The notes below the pieces were generated by a model that did no database searches, was not told the origin of the DNA, and saw only the letters and a program-made list of their open reading frames with translations. A program made the position numbers and the translations under genes. DNA of 64,000 nt from a bacterium. GTDB lineage: Bacteria; Cyanobacteriota; Vampirovibrionia; Gastranaerophilales; Gastranaerophilaceae. The stretch lies in contig JAFRAO010000013.1 in assembly GCA_017405375.1 (NCBI GenBank), positions 36,107-100,106 on the forward strand. The letters are read 5' to 3'. Of the stretch, positions 8,687-17,300 are shown one piece after another. Each line of letters opens with the position of its first letter. Position 1 is the stretch's first letter.

Positions 8687-11164
8687 ATGAAAAAAGAATA
8701 TTTTCCACAGGAAATTGAACAAAAGTGGCAAAAATTTTGGGAAGAGAATAACACATTTCATACTCCCGATAACAGTGATAAACCTAAGTATTATGCACTG
8801 TCAATGTTTCCGTATCCAAGCGGAAAACTTCACATGGGGCATGTGAGAAATTATACAATAACAGATGTAATAGCGCGCTTTAAAAAAATGCAAGGGTACA
8901 ATGTTTTACATCCGATGGGCTGGGACAGTTTTGGACTTCCTGCTGAAAATGCAGCTATGAAACACGGTGCAAATCCTGAAACTTGGACTGATGAAAATAT
9001 TGCTTATATGACAAAACAATTAAAAATGTTGGGTTTGTCTTATGACTGGAGTAGAGAAGTTGCAACTTGCAAACCTGAATATTACAAGTGGACTCAGTGG
9101 CTATTTTTACAATTATATAAAAAAGGTTTAGCATATAAAAAAGAAGCAGCCGTAAATTGGTGTAATGAATGCGGAACCGTTCTTGCAAATGAGCAGGTAA
9201 TTGACGGAAAATGCTGGAGATGTGATAGTGTTGTTGAAAAGAAATATCTATCACAATGGTTTTTAAAAATTACTGATTACGCAGACAGACTTCTTAAAGA
9301 TTTAGATAAATTGGAAGGTTGGGGTGATAATGTAAAAACAATGCAGGCAAACTGGATTGGTAAATCTCAAGGTGCTATTTTGAGGTTCAAAGTGGCTGAA
9401 AAAGACATGGAAATTCCTGTTTATACAACCCGTCCTGATACTGCATTCGGAATTACATATCTTGTTGTAGCTCCTGAATACAAAGATATTGAAGCACTTA
9501 CAACAGATGAAAATAAAGCCGCTGTTGAAGAATACAGAGCAAATGCACGCAAATTAACAGAAATAGAAAGGCTCTCAACTGATAGAATTAAAACCGGTGT
9601 TCCATTAGGTACACATGCAATAAATCCGTTTACAGGTGAAAAATTCCCGCTTTGGACAGCGGATTATGCCTTAGTTGAATACGGAACAGGTGCAGTAATG
9701 GCAGTTCCGACACATGATGAAAGAGATTTTGTGTTTGCAAAAAAATATAATTTACCGATGAAAGTTGTTATTTCGCCAAAAGATAAAGAATTGAATGTTG
9801 ACGAAATGACAAATGCTTATACTGACGAAGGCATAATGGTAAATTCAGGCGAATTTAACGGAATGAAAAACACCGATGCCAAAAAAGCTATTACACAATT
9901 TGCTGTTGATAACGGTTTTGGAGAATTTAAAACACAATTCAGATTAAGAGATTGGTTAGTTTCCCGTCAAAGATATTGGGGAGCGCCAATTCCTGTCGTA
10001 TATTGCGATAAGTGCGGAATTCAACCTGTACCTGAAGAAGATTTACCGGTGTTATTACCGAAAGACGTCGATTTTTCAGTTGTAGGAAAATCTCCGATTA
10101 CAACATCAAAAACATTTAAAGATACTGTTTGTCCTGTATGTGGCGGACATGCTGTCAGAGAAACAGATACAATGGATACATTTGTGTGTTCAAGCTGGTA
10201 TTATATGCGTTACTCTGATGCAAGAAATTCTGAAAAATGTTTTGATAAAGAATTAGCAGATAAATGGCTGCCTGTTGACCAATATGTCGGTGGTATCGAA
10301 CACGCCATTTTGCACTTGCTTTATTCAAGATTTTTCACAAAAGCATTATATGATTTAGGTTTGGTAGGTTTTGATGAACCGTTTAAAAACTTATTAACTC
10401 AAGGTATGGTCCTAAAAGATGGTTCTAAGATGTCTAAATCAAAAGGTAATACTGTTGATCCTGATGAAATATTCAAAAATTACGGGGCTGATACAGCAAG
10501 AACGTTCATTCTTTCCGATTCACCACCGGCAAGAGATTTTGATTGGTCAGATGCAGGTGTTGAAGGATGTTACAAATTCTTAAACAGAGTTTGGAGATTG
10601 GTTTCTACAAACCAAGATCATATTCATTTTGACTACAAAGTTCCTGAAAACAGAACAAAAGTAAATGACGATTTAGTTCGTATGGTTCATATTTCTATTA
10701 AAGGTATTACAAATGATATTTCAAATGATTTTCAATTTAATACCGTAATTTCCAAATACAGAGAACTTGCAAACGCCATTTCTGATTGGGTAAATACATC
10801 AAAATGGAATGAAGAAGACGAAAATGTATTTAGTTTTGCAATTTTGACATTAATGAAATTGATGGCACCTGTTGCAGTTCACATGACAGAAGAAGTTTGG
10901 ACTTCTTTAGGTGCAAAAACATCTATTCATGATGAAAAATGGTGCGAATATGATGAAAATTTAGCAAAAGCAAGTTCAATTACTCTTGTTGTTCAAATAA
11001 ACGGTAAAGTTCGTGATAAAATTGAAGTCGATGAATCATTGGAACAAGAAGAATTGAAACGTGTAGCTTTAGAAAGTCAAAAAGTAAAAGATTTAATCGA
11101 CGGAAAGCAAGTTGTTAAAGTTATTGTAGTTCCTAAAAAACTTGTAAATATTGTTGTTAAATAA
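8687..11164 (+). CDS. leuS: Leucyl-tRNA synthetase
   Basis: This 825-residue class I aminoacyl-tRNA synthetase has the HIGH signature as H-M-G-H (after P-Y-P-S-G-K-L), the CP1 editing domain with T-T-R-P-D-T, zinc-ribbon cysteine pairs (CNEC, CWRC, CDKC, CPVC), the KMSKS loop at about residues 581-585 and the anticodon-binding and C-terminal domains. ATG 8687 is preceded by AATGAGGAATAAAT. A plausible extended -10 (TGGTAGAAT, 8647-8655) lies upstream. Four envelope-related genes follow without an obvious terminator. Confidence 0.97.
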   Translation: MKKEYFPQEIEQKWQKFWEENNTFHTPDNSDKPKYYALSMFPYPSGKLHMGHVRNYTITDVIARFKKMQGYNVLHPMGWDSFGLPAENAAMKHGANPETWTDENIAYMTKQLKMLGLSYDWSREVATCKPEYYKWTQWLFLQLYKKGLAYKKEAAVNWCNECGTVLANEQVIDGKCWRCDSVVEKKYLSQWFLKITDYADRLLKDLDKLEGWGDNVKTMQANWIGKSQGAILRFKVAEKDMEIPVYTTRPDTAFGITYLVVAPEYKDIEALTTDENKAAVEEYRANARKLTEIERLSTDRIKTGVPLGTHAINPFTGEKFPLWTADYALVEYGTGAVMAVPTHDERDFVFAKKYNLPMKVVISPKDKELNVDEMTNAYTDEGIMVNSGEFNGMKNTDAKKAITQFAVDNGFGEFKTQFRLRDWLVSRQRYWGAPIPVVYCDKCGIQPVPEEDLPVLLPKDVDFSVVGKSPITTSKTFKDTVCPVCGGHAVRETDTMDTFVCSSWYYMRYSDARNSEKCFDKELADKWLPVDQYVGGIEHAILHLLYSRFFTKALYDLGLVGFDEPFKNLLTQGMVLKDGSKMSKSKGNTVDPDEIFKNYGADTARTFILSDSPPARDFDWSDAGVEGCYKFLNRVWRLVSTNQDHIHFDYKVPENRTKVNDDLVRMVHISIKGITNDISNDFQFNTVISKYRELANAISDWVNTSKWNEEDENVFSFAILTLMKLMAPVAVHMTEEVWTSLGAKTSIHDEKWCEYDENLAKASSITLVVQINGKVRDKIEVDESLEQEELKRVALESQKVKDLIDGKQVVKVIVVPKKLVNIVVK

Positions 11165-11202
11165 AATTAAACTTAAATATTATACTTAAAAGGATTGTTA
11201 AT

Positions 11203-11646
11203 TTGGAAAGAAATAATATATCACAATATAATATCATATTGCTTTCTGTAATTATAATATGCTTTTTATTGTTTTTACCTAAATTCATTATAAAATATCA
11301 AAAAGAATATTTAGTGAATGAATTAAGATATGTTTATACAATATTAGATAGTGGTTTTGCTGCTAATATTGTTAATAACAGAGATAGTTATAATAACAAA
11401 GCTGTATATGAAAAGGGATTATATATTTATCTTCAAAACGGAGCATATATAGATATGGATAAAACTGACAAAGGAATTTTATTCACTTGTGATATAAATG
11501 GATTCAAAGGACCTAATAAAGACGGCAGAGATATTTTTGATTTTTTTGTAAATTTTGATGATAAATATAATGTTTTACCGATGAATTTTGAAAATAATAC
11601 AGGCTCAAAAAGGATTATAGATGATGGTTGGAAGATGGAATATTAA
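11203..11646 (+). CDS. Pilin-like protein lacking a prepilin cleavage motif
   Basis: This 147-residue protein begins at a TTG codon preceded by AAAAGGATTGTTAAT. One N-terminal membrane segment (about residues 10-30) is followed by a helix and a soluble domain. It has no F-T-L-A-E type prepilin site. However, the block Y-I-D-M-D-K-T-D-K-G followed by C-D-I-N-G-F-K-G-P-N-K-D-G-R-D resembles the calcium-loop-like region (V-D-L-D-G-P-R-G-R-N and D-I-D-G-P-K-K-G-K-N) of the two prepilins in this window. It is therefore likely a divergent minor pilin or pseudopilin-like protein. The downstream ORF overlaps its end by 26 bp. Confidence 0.6.
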   Translation: MERNNISQYNIILLSVIIICFLLFLPKFIIKYQKEYLVNELRYVYTILDSGFAANIVNNRDSYNNKAVYEKGLYIYLQNGAYIDMDKTDKGILFTCDINGFKGPNKDGRDIFDFFVNFDDKYNVLPMNFENNTGSKRIIDDGWKMEY

Positions 11647-12109
11647 TATTATAAAAAGTATTGCTGCTTTTTTTATTCTGATAATTTTTGGCGTTATAAT
11701 TTTTAATTCAAGCGCTTACACAGATATTATACAAACTATTCTATTTCCTTTCGCATTAATAAATGACTTGTTTATAATTATTCTTCCGATATTGGCTATC
11801 TTATGCGTTTTATTCTTAATTTTAACTTGTTTTAGCAAAAACCCTCAGAAATATAATCTTGTGAATTTAATTTTAACATTAAGTATGGCGTATGCTCTAT
11901 TTGGATATGATTTTGTAAGTTTAGCTGATTCTACTTCTCTTTTTAATATAAAAGATTTCGTTGAACTTTATCTTACTCTATTAAGTTTTTTAGCATTTTT
12001 AATTGCAAATATTACTATCTTTATTAAAAATAAACCCAAATTATATATATTCCCGCAAATTCTTATTTTAGGCTATTTTTTATATAAAGTAATACATTTT
12101 ATTTGGTAA
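11621..12109 (+). CDS. Small multi-pass membrane protein, function unknown
   Basis: This 162-residue, strongly hydrophobic protein has four to five predicted membrane segments (about residues 10-30, 40-65, 75-95, 108-130, 138-160) and no family I recognise. ATG 11621 or 11624 lies inside the end of the previous gene, suggesting translational coupling. The MFS gene begins 4 bp after its stop. An envelope role is inferred only from context. Confidence 0.6.
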   Translation: MMVGRWNINIIKSIAAFFILIIFGVIIFNSSAYTDIIQTILFPFALINDLFIIILPILAILCVLFLILTCFSKNPQKYNLVNLILTLSMAYALFGYDFVSLADSTSLFNIKDFVELYLTLLSFLAFLIANITIFIKNKPKLYIFPQILILGYFLYKVIHFIW

Positions 12110-12113
12110 GAAG

Positions 12114-13316
12114 ATGAATATAAAGGCAATAGACATTAGAATTTGCAGATTTTATACAGCTTTATTTTTAAGAGCAATCTTGCTTTTATCTCCAATAATG
12201 TTATTGTTTTATGAGGAAAATGGTCTTTCTATACCTGAATTATTCTTTTTCCAAGGTATTTTTTATCTCACATCTATTATTTTTGAATTTCCTGTTGGAT
12301 TTTTATCTGATATGTTTTCCAGAAAAAAATTACTAATTTTTTCATTTACTATTTTTTTAGGGATTGTATTACTTTGGATATTTTTTAAAGGCTTTTACAT
12401 AATTCTATTTGGTGAAATTATGTTTGGAATTTCAAAAGTAATTATGGATAATACAATGTCATGTTATTTATATGATTATTTAAGTGCTAACAATAAACAA
12501 AATATGATGCCAAGATATTATGGTTATCTCAATTTTTTTCTTGCTGCAGGAACTTGTGTTGCTGCAATTTTAGGAACATGGATTTATTCAAAATTCGGAT
12601 TTAAAAACTTGCTTTTTATTCAAAGTCTTTTAATTTTAATAAGTATTTTTCTGATTTTTACTTTGCCAAATATAAAATTTAAAAGAGATACTATAAAAAA
12701 TAAGTTTTATAAATTTTTTAATATTTCCAAAGAGATATACAATAATAAAAGCATAAAATATTACATCCTTTTTTCAGGATTATTAACATCAATTTCCATT
12801 TTGTTTGTAACAAGTTTTCAACCGTTAATGCAAAATTCAATGTTTCCGATAACTTTATTTGGAATCATCGCTTTTACAAACCATGGAACAAGAATGTTAT
12901 CGGGCGTTATTGCGGGCAAATTGCTTAAAAATATAAATATAAAAGCCCTAATTATTCCATTATTCTTGTTATATATAATAGGATTTTGTATTGTATTTTT
13001 TATAATGCAAATGAAAAATATTCCGTTAATTACTGCTTTATTATTCATTATCTGCTTAATTATTTGTTTACAACTAACATTTACCATTTTGCATATAAGT
13101 CGTATTCATAAATTTATTTCAATAGAAAAACGCGGAAACTTAATGTCAATAAATAATTTTATATCAAGAGCATTTGCTTTTGTAATACTTATTTCTTCGA
13201 AATTATTTATAAAAGATTTGGGGCTGCAAGAATATTTTTCAATTATATTTGCCCTATATTTATTATTTGGCTCTTATATTATAATTAAACTATACAAAGT
13301 AAAGGATTTAGTATGA
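12114..13316 (+). CDS. MFS transporter
   Basis: This 400-residue protein has about 12 hydrophobic segments and a motif-A-like loop after the second segment (G-F-L-S-D-M-F-S-R-K-K, about residues 62-72), which marks the major facilitator superfamily. A second such loop is less clear. The substrate cannot be read from sequence. It starts 4 bp after the preceding membrane protein and its stop overlaps the GT8 start by 4 bp, so it belongs to the same operon. Confidence 0.8.
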   Translation: MNIKAIDIRICRFYTALFLRAILLLSPIMLLFYEENGLSIPELFFFQGIFYLTSIIFEFPVGFLSDMFSRKKLLIFSFTIFLGIVLLWIFFKGFYIILFGEIMFGISKVIMDNTMSCYLYDYLSANNKQNMMPRYYGYLNFFLAAGTCVAAILGTWIYSKFGFKNLLFIQSLLILISIFLIFTLPNIKFKRDTIKNKFYKFFNISKEIYNNKSIKYYILFSGLLTSISILFVTSFQPLMQNSMFPITLFGIIAFTNHGTRMLSGVIAGKLLKNINIKALIIPLFLLYIIGFCIVFFIMQMKNIPLITALLFIICLIICLQLTFTILHISRIHKFISIEKRGNLMSINNFISRAFAFVILISSKLFIKDLGLQEYFSIIFALYLLFGSYIIIKLYKVKDLV

Positions 13317-14269
13317 AAAAATTAATAACATGTTTATTTTTAATGATAATAGTTTCTACTCAATGTGGTTGGGCAAATGAAAAAATTAATATTGCTTTTG
13401 CTATTGATAACAACTATGTGCTTTTTGCATTACTTACAATGAATTCTATACTAAAAAACAATACTTCAAATTCTCAATATAATTTTTATGTAGTTGAAGA
13501 TAATCTTTCTGATAAAAATAAAAATTTAATGGAAAAATATATAAAAAAACAGAATCAGAATATTGAGTTTATCAACATTGATACAAAAAAAATTGCAAAC
13601 GGAGAAAATTTATTCAAGTATTTAACAAGAATTACACCAATAGGAATGGCAAGAATTATGATACCGAATTTGTTACCAAAAGATTTAAAAAAGGTACTTT
13701 ATTTAGATGCAGATTTGCTTGTAACAACTGATATAAAGCCTTTATATGATACAAATTTAGAAGATAAAACCGTAGGCATGATTCTAAATTTTGTAAAACA
13801 TAATAAAGCGGAAGGAATTCATAAGTTTGATGAATACTATAATTCAGGTGTAATTTTAATTGATATTGACAAGTGGCGTAAAAACAATATTTCGCAAAAA
13901 CTTTTAGATTATATACAGCAAAATAAAAAATATTTTTCATATTCCGGAACAGTTGATGGTTTTGTATTTTTGTATCCGGACCAAGATTTGTTAAATATAG
14001 TACTTGAAAATAAAATCAAAAAACTTCCGGACAAATGGAACGTACAAAATCCAAGACAATTTGAAGGTAACGGGATAATGCATTACGCAGGGCCCAATAA
14101 ACCGTGGGAAGCAGGGATAAAACAAACACACAGAAGTTCTCTTTATCACAAATATTGGAGAAACTCTCCGTTTGCATTGTCTAAAATATCTTTTGGATTA
14201 AAAAATTTAAAAAATGAGTATATTTATTTTATAAAAAATTTTTATCATAAATATTTTCAAATGGCATAA
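13313..14269 (+). CDS. Glycosyltransferase family 8 protein with a signal peptide
   Basis: This 318-residue protein has the GT8 fold signatures: N-I-A-F-A-I-D-N-N-Y near residue 26, the metal-binding D-A-D in L-Y-L-D-A-D-L-L near residue 130, N-S-G-V-I-L-I-D, and H-Y-A-G-P-N-K-P-W near residue 263. Such enzymes transfer glucose or galactose from UDP-sugars in LPS or glycan synthesis. Residues 1-21 form a typical Sec signal peptide (K-K-L, hydrophobic core, then W-A-N-E), which is unexpected for an enzyme that uses cytoplasmic nucleotide sugars. It overlaps the MFS gene by 4 bp. Confidence 0.85.
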   Translation: MKKLITCLFLMIIVSTQCGWANEKINIAFAIDNNYVLFALLTMNSILKNNTSNSQYNFYVVEDNLSDKNKNLMEKYIKKQNQNIEFINIDTKKIANGENLFKYLTRITPIGMARIMIPNLLPKDLKKVLYLDADLLVTTDIKPLYDTNLEDKTVGMILNFVKHNKAEGIHKFDEYYNSGVILIDIDKWRKNNISQKLLDYIQQNKKYFSYSGTVDGFVFLYPDQDLLNIVLENKIKKLPDKWNVQNPRQFEGNGIMHYAGPNKPWEAGIKQTHRSSLYHKYWRNSPFALSKISFGLKNLKNEYIYFIKNFYHKYFQMA

Positions 14270-14289
14270 ATTAAGTAAATTTTCTGTCT

Positions 14290-14434
14290 ATGCTGAATTT
14301 GTTTGACTACTTTTTCCAAAATCTTTGATTTTGTGAAAAATGTCCGGTTTCCCGCAGGGTCTGTTTGTTATAGATTCCGAACCAAGTTCGGAATGGACAA
14401 ATTGTTATATACCTATTTTCTACGTTTTCAGCAT
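14290..14434. repeat. Structured dispersed repeat, copy 1 (145 bp)
   Basis: Bounded by inverted ends ATGCTGAA (14290-14297) and TTCAGCAT (14427-14434). Inside are a hairpin CAAAATC-TTT-GATTTTG and a palindrome TTCCGAAC-CAA-GTTCGGAA (14375-14393). A related copy lies at 58717-58883 in the same plus-strand orientation. This copy begins 10 bp beyond the stop of the minus-strand prepilin gene and would be transcribed into its 3' UTR. Confidence 0.75.
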
Positions 14435-14444
14435 GTCAAAAATG

Positions 14445-15470
14445 TTACTTGCAGCTATGGGCTTTATCTGGACCCCAGCCCAATTCTTTTGAAGGATTAT
14501 TTTTGCATGTATAAGGGCTTGTATGATTTGCATTCAAATAGTCCATATTACCAAAATCCATTATCCATTTGCCACAATAAGAACCGCCCTGTAAACACAG
14601 TCCTGGCATTTCATTTTCTACATACTTATCTGAAAAGTGATATATAGGTACAATGCCATTTTTTGTTACTCCTAATAGAAATACATCTATACCAAATGTG
14701 TTCTTTCCTTTCTTGGGTCCGTCAATATCAAAAAGTAATTTTCCACAATATGATTGACATGTATAATCTGCAATATAATAGACACTTGCACCACTATTTA
14801 ATAATAAGGAAGGATAACCGAATGGCAAAGTGCTAGAATAGGCATCAGTACCACCAGATAAAAAGTTAGCATATCTATCTGAATAAGTTATACCTTTGCA
14901 ATCTGTTATATCTGCTGTTAGCCTACAACTTTTCTGCACTTTCAAGAAATCTGATAATCTATATATATAACGTTTACTCTTAGCCATGATATCTGCATCA
15001 TTAACGAACCATTTTTCAACAGGACCATAGACTGCTGTTGCTCGATCATGGGCTTCTGATAATTCAGCATAAAGTTTCTTAAATTTAGCTACTTTTTCAG
15101 CTTCACCGGTATTTTTGTTCACATTAGGTATAGTTAATGCAGCGACAATACCGATTATACCCATTACAATTAGTGTTTCGGCTAAGGTAAACGCGAGAGA
15201 GTGAACGGTTGATAGTGAACTGTTATGGGTGAACTGAAAGCTATTAACTGTATGACAGTTATTAGCATTTATATCATTCTGTTCACGGTTCACTCTAGAC
15301 TGACGACTCTGTTCACTGTTCACTTTGGACAGTTCACCTTTAAAGAGGTTACAAACAAAGTTTTTTAGAGGTTCAAATAGGTCGAAAGCCTTGCTACCAA
15401 TATCTTGCCCCCCCCCCCCCATTGGGAACGCTGTCTGGGAGCCGGTTTGCGCCATTATTGAATTTTTCAT
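14445..15470 (-). CDS. Type IV prepilin-like protein with long leader and G13 tract
   Basis: This 341-residue protein carries a class III signal: A93 then F-T-L-A-E (F94-E98) followed by a hydrophobic helix T-L-I-V-M-G-I-I-G-I-V-A-A-L-T-I-P. The C-terminal domain is Cys-rich, with D-I-D-G-P-K-K-G-K-N and a tail block G-N-M-D-Y-L-N-A-N ending S-C-K. The 92-residue leader is far longer than the usual 6-25 and includes four glycines encoded by a run of 13 G (minus strand) near codons 17-21. ATG 15470 follows AAAAGGAGTTTAGT and a good promoter. It resembles the prepilin at 59016 and the fragment at 34154. The product is probably a minor or major pilin-like subunit exported through a T4P/T2S machinery. 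Confidence 0.85.
   Translation of the reverse strand: MKNSIMAQTGSQTAFPMGGGGQDIGSKAFDLFEPLKNFVCNLFKGELSKVNSEQSRQSRVNREQNDINANNCHTVNSFQFTHNSSLSTVHSLAFTLAETLIVMGIIGIVAALTIPNVNKNTGEAEKVAKFKKLYAELSEAHDRATAVYGPVEKWFVNDADIMAKSKRYIYRLSDFLKVQKSCRLTADITDCKGITYSDRYANFLSGGTDAYSSTLPFGYPSLLLNSGASVYYIADYTCQSYCGKLLFDIDGPKKGKNTFGIDVFLLGVTKNGIVPIYHFSDKYVENEMPGLCLQGGSYCGKWIMDFGNMDYLNANHTSPYTCKNNPSKELGWGPDKAHSCK
15201..15337. repeat. Heptad-phased GTTCAC/GTGAAC repeats in the prepilin leader
   Basis: On the plus strand, GTGAAC occurs at 15201, 15215 and 15229 (14-bp steps) and GTTCAC at 15281, 15288, 15311, 15318 and 15332 (steps of 7, 23, 7, 14). The two groups face each other, so single strands can fold. The block encodes the Ser/Asn/Gln-rich leader just before the F-T-L-A-E motif. 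Confidence 0.7.
15408..15420. repeat. Homopolymer of 13 C (G13 on the coding strand)
   Basis: Thirteen consecutive C in a genome of about 30% GC, placed 50-62 bp inside the minus-strand prepilin gene. On the coding strand the first G completes an ATG codon and the other twelve encode four Gly codons. A change of one or two bases by slippage would shift the frame ahead of the pilin domain. Confidence 0.9.
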
Positions 15471-15503
15471 ACTAAACTCCTTTTATAAATTACTAACCAC
15501 TTC

Positions 15504-15532
15504 ATAATACACTATTTGCTCAATTCTTGCAA
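15504..15532 (-). promoter_or_regulatory. Promoter of the prepilin gene
   Basis: Reading the minus strand, -35 TTGCAA (15532-15527) and -10 TATTAT (15509-15504) are 17 bp apart, ending 34 bp upstream of the ATG. The same TTGCAA/T -35 type precedes the prepilin at 59016, acpP, rpmI and the last gene of the window. Confidence 0.65.
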
Positions 15533-15560
15533 GAAGTTTTTTATATGTGTATAATTTAGT

Positions 15561-16259
15561 CTATATCGGAATTTCAAAGAAAATTTTAGTGCCCTTGCCT
15601 ATTTTGCTGTCAATATATATATTGCCTCTGTGAGCATCTATTATAAGTTTTGTTATATACAATCCCAATCCTGTTCCTGCAGATTTTTGTTCGTTTGCAA
15701 GTCGCACATATTTTTCAAAAGCCATACTCAATTCGTTTAAATTTATTCCGCACCCTTGGTCTTGTATTTCAAAATATACGCTATTGCTCAATTTTTTCAA
15801 AGTAATATTAATCATAGAATTTTTATTGGAATATTTTATGGCATTGGATATTAAATTCAGAATAACACGTTTTATTTCAATAACATCAATATGCGCATAT
15901 ATATTCTCTTTAGGACGATTAAAATTAATCTTTTGATTTTTTTCATACAAAGAATATTTTGCCGCCAGTATGCAATCATCAATAATTTTATCTAGGGGAG
16001 CATATTCTTTATTTAATTCATATTTGCCGCTTTCGACTTTGTATTTGCAAAGAGCATTTTCCGTAAGATTTTTCATGAATTTTGATGCTCTTAAAATATC
16101 TGTGATAAGTTCTTTTTGATATTCATTCAATTTGCTCCTTTTGCTATCGCGAAGTAGCAATTCTAAAGCAAATATTCCTGAATTAATCGGACCTTTTAGG
16201 TCGTGGGTAAACATGGCGATAAATGTATCTTTTTTATTTTCTGCTATTGTATCTGACAT
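15561..16259 (-). CDS. Cytoplasmic sensor histidine kinase without sensor domain
   Basis: This 232-residue protein consists almost only of a kinase core. HisKA phospho-acceptor is H19 in F-T-H-D-L-K-G-P, the N box is N-L-I-S-N-A-I-K-Y-S, G1 is D-Q-G-C-G-I and G2 is G-T-G-L-G-L-Y. There is no membrane segment, PAS, GAF or HAMP domain. No response regulator is adjacent; the nearest in the window is at 62039. No clear Shine-Dalgarno precedes ATG 16259. Confidence 0.88.
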   Translation of the reverse strand: MSDTIAENKKDTFIAMFTHDLKGPINSGIFALELLLRDSKRSKLNEYQKELITDILRASKFMKNLTENALCKYKVESGKYELNKEYAPLDKIIDDCILAAKYSLYEKNQKINFNRPKENIYAHIDVIEIKRVILNLISNAIKYSNKNSMINITLKKLSNSVYFEIQDQGCGINLNELSMAFEKYVRLANEQKSAGTGLGLYITKLIIDAHRGNIYIDSKIGKGTKIFFEIPI

Positions 16260-16316
16260 AAGTTAATATTACACAATAAATAATAAAGATAAATTATCCT
16301 ATTGGTTATTAATAAT

Positions 16317-17147
16317 TTATTCTTTTACGGAACCTGCAAGTAAATCTGATAAAAAATATTTTTTCGCTAGTATAAATATAATTATAATGGGAATAATACA
16401 AACAATAGAGCAGGCCATTAAATCTCCCCACATTGTTATTTCTCTGTAACTGCCTTTAAATATTGCCAATCCCACAGGTAAAGTCCTCATGTTTTCCGTA
16501 TTAGTAATAATTAACGGCCAAATAAAACTATTCCAAGTTGTTATAAATGTAAATACCGACAAAGTTATTATTGCCGGCAAAGAAAGCGGAAAAATAATTT
16601 TAAAAAACGTCTGGAAAGCATTACAGCCGTCTATTACAGAAGCATCAATAATATCTTTCGGTAATGATAAAAAATATTGACGCATAAAAAATACTCCGAA
16701 TCCGCCAAATAATCCCGGTAGAATCAATGCAGAATATGTATTAACCAAATGCAATTCACGCATTAAAAAAAATAAAGGAATTATGTTTACTTGCGGCGGA
16801 ACCATCATTGTTATAAGAATTAACAAAAATAATGCATTTTTGTATTTAAATTTTAATTTTGCAAAAGCATATCCTGCAAGTGCAGAAATTATAACTTGAC
16901 CAACAGTCGTTAAAGTTGCCACAATTAAACTATTCAAAAAGTATCGCGTAATCGGAATTTGAGTGAAAACATGTTTGAAATTACATAATGTTAATTTGTT
17001 ATTTGAAAATATATTTGACGTTGCAAACATTCCGTCATTATTTGTTATAGCAATACTTATCATCACAACAAACGGAAAAATCATGCTAATTGCAATAAAT
17101 ACCAAAATAATATATTTAATCAATAACAATGTATTTCTTTTTACCAT
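16317..17147 (-). CDS. Sugar ABC transporter permease, MalG/UgpE type
   Basis: This 276-residue inner-membrane protein has six hydrophobic segments and the EAA loop that docks the ATPase (D-A-S-V-I-D-G-C-N-A-F-Q-T-F, about residues 188-201, ending F-P-L-S-L-P). The family imports oligosaccharides, glycerol-3-phosphate or similar compounds with a MalF-type partner, a binding protein and a MalK-type ATPase. None of these is nearby, so it is an orphan subunit here. It lies 57 bp upstream of the kinase gene on the same strand. Confidence 0.88.
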   Translation of the reverse strand: MVKRNTLLLIKYIILVFIAISMIFPFVVMISIAITNNDGMFATSNIFSNNKLTLCNFKHVFTQIPITRYFLNSLIVATLTTVGQVIISALAGYAFAKLKFKYKNALFLLILITMMVPPQVNIIPLFFLMRELHLVNTYSALILPGLFGGFGVFFMRQYFLSLPKDIIDASVIDGCNAFQTFFKIIFPLSLPAIITLSVFTFITTWNSFIWPLIITNTENMRTLPVGLAIFKGSYREITMWGDLMACSIVCIIPIIIIFILAKKYFLSDLLAGSVKE

Positions 17148-17300
17148 GCAAATATTTTACAACAAAATAAAATTAAAATTACAGGAGAATTAATCCAATA
17201 TGCACTAAATTTTATACAATGTGTTAATTTTTGTGAACTTTTGTACACTTATGAAATTTTGGCAATATAATATTATATGGTAGTATATTAATCGGAAGAC

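Noticed and set aside
14303..14647. 114-codon plus-strand ORF overlapping the prepilin 3' end
   Set aside because: It covers the structured repeat and the antisense of the prepilin tail; no ribosome-binding site and no family features.
15408..15420. C13 run as a simple assembly error
   Set aside because: The surrounding frame is intact at this exact length and encodes a plausible start plus leader. Length uncertainty remains likely, but the tract itself is probably real.
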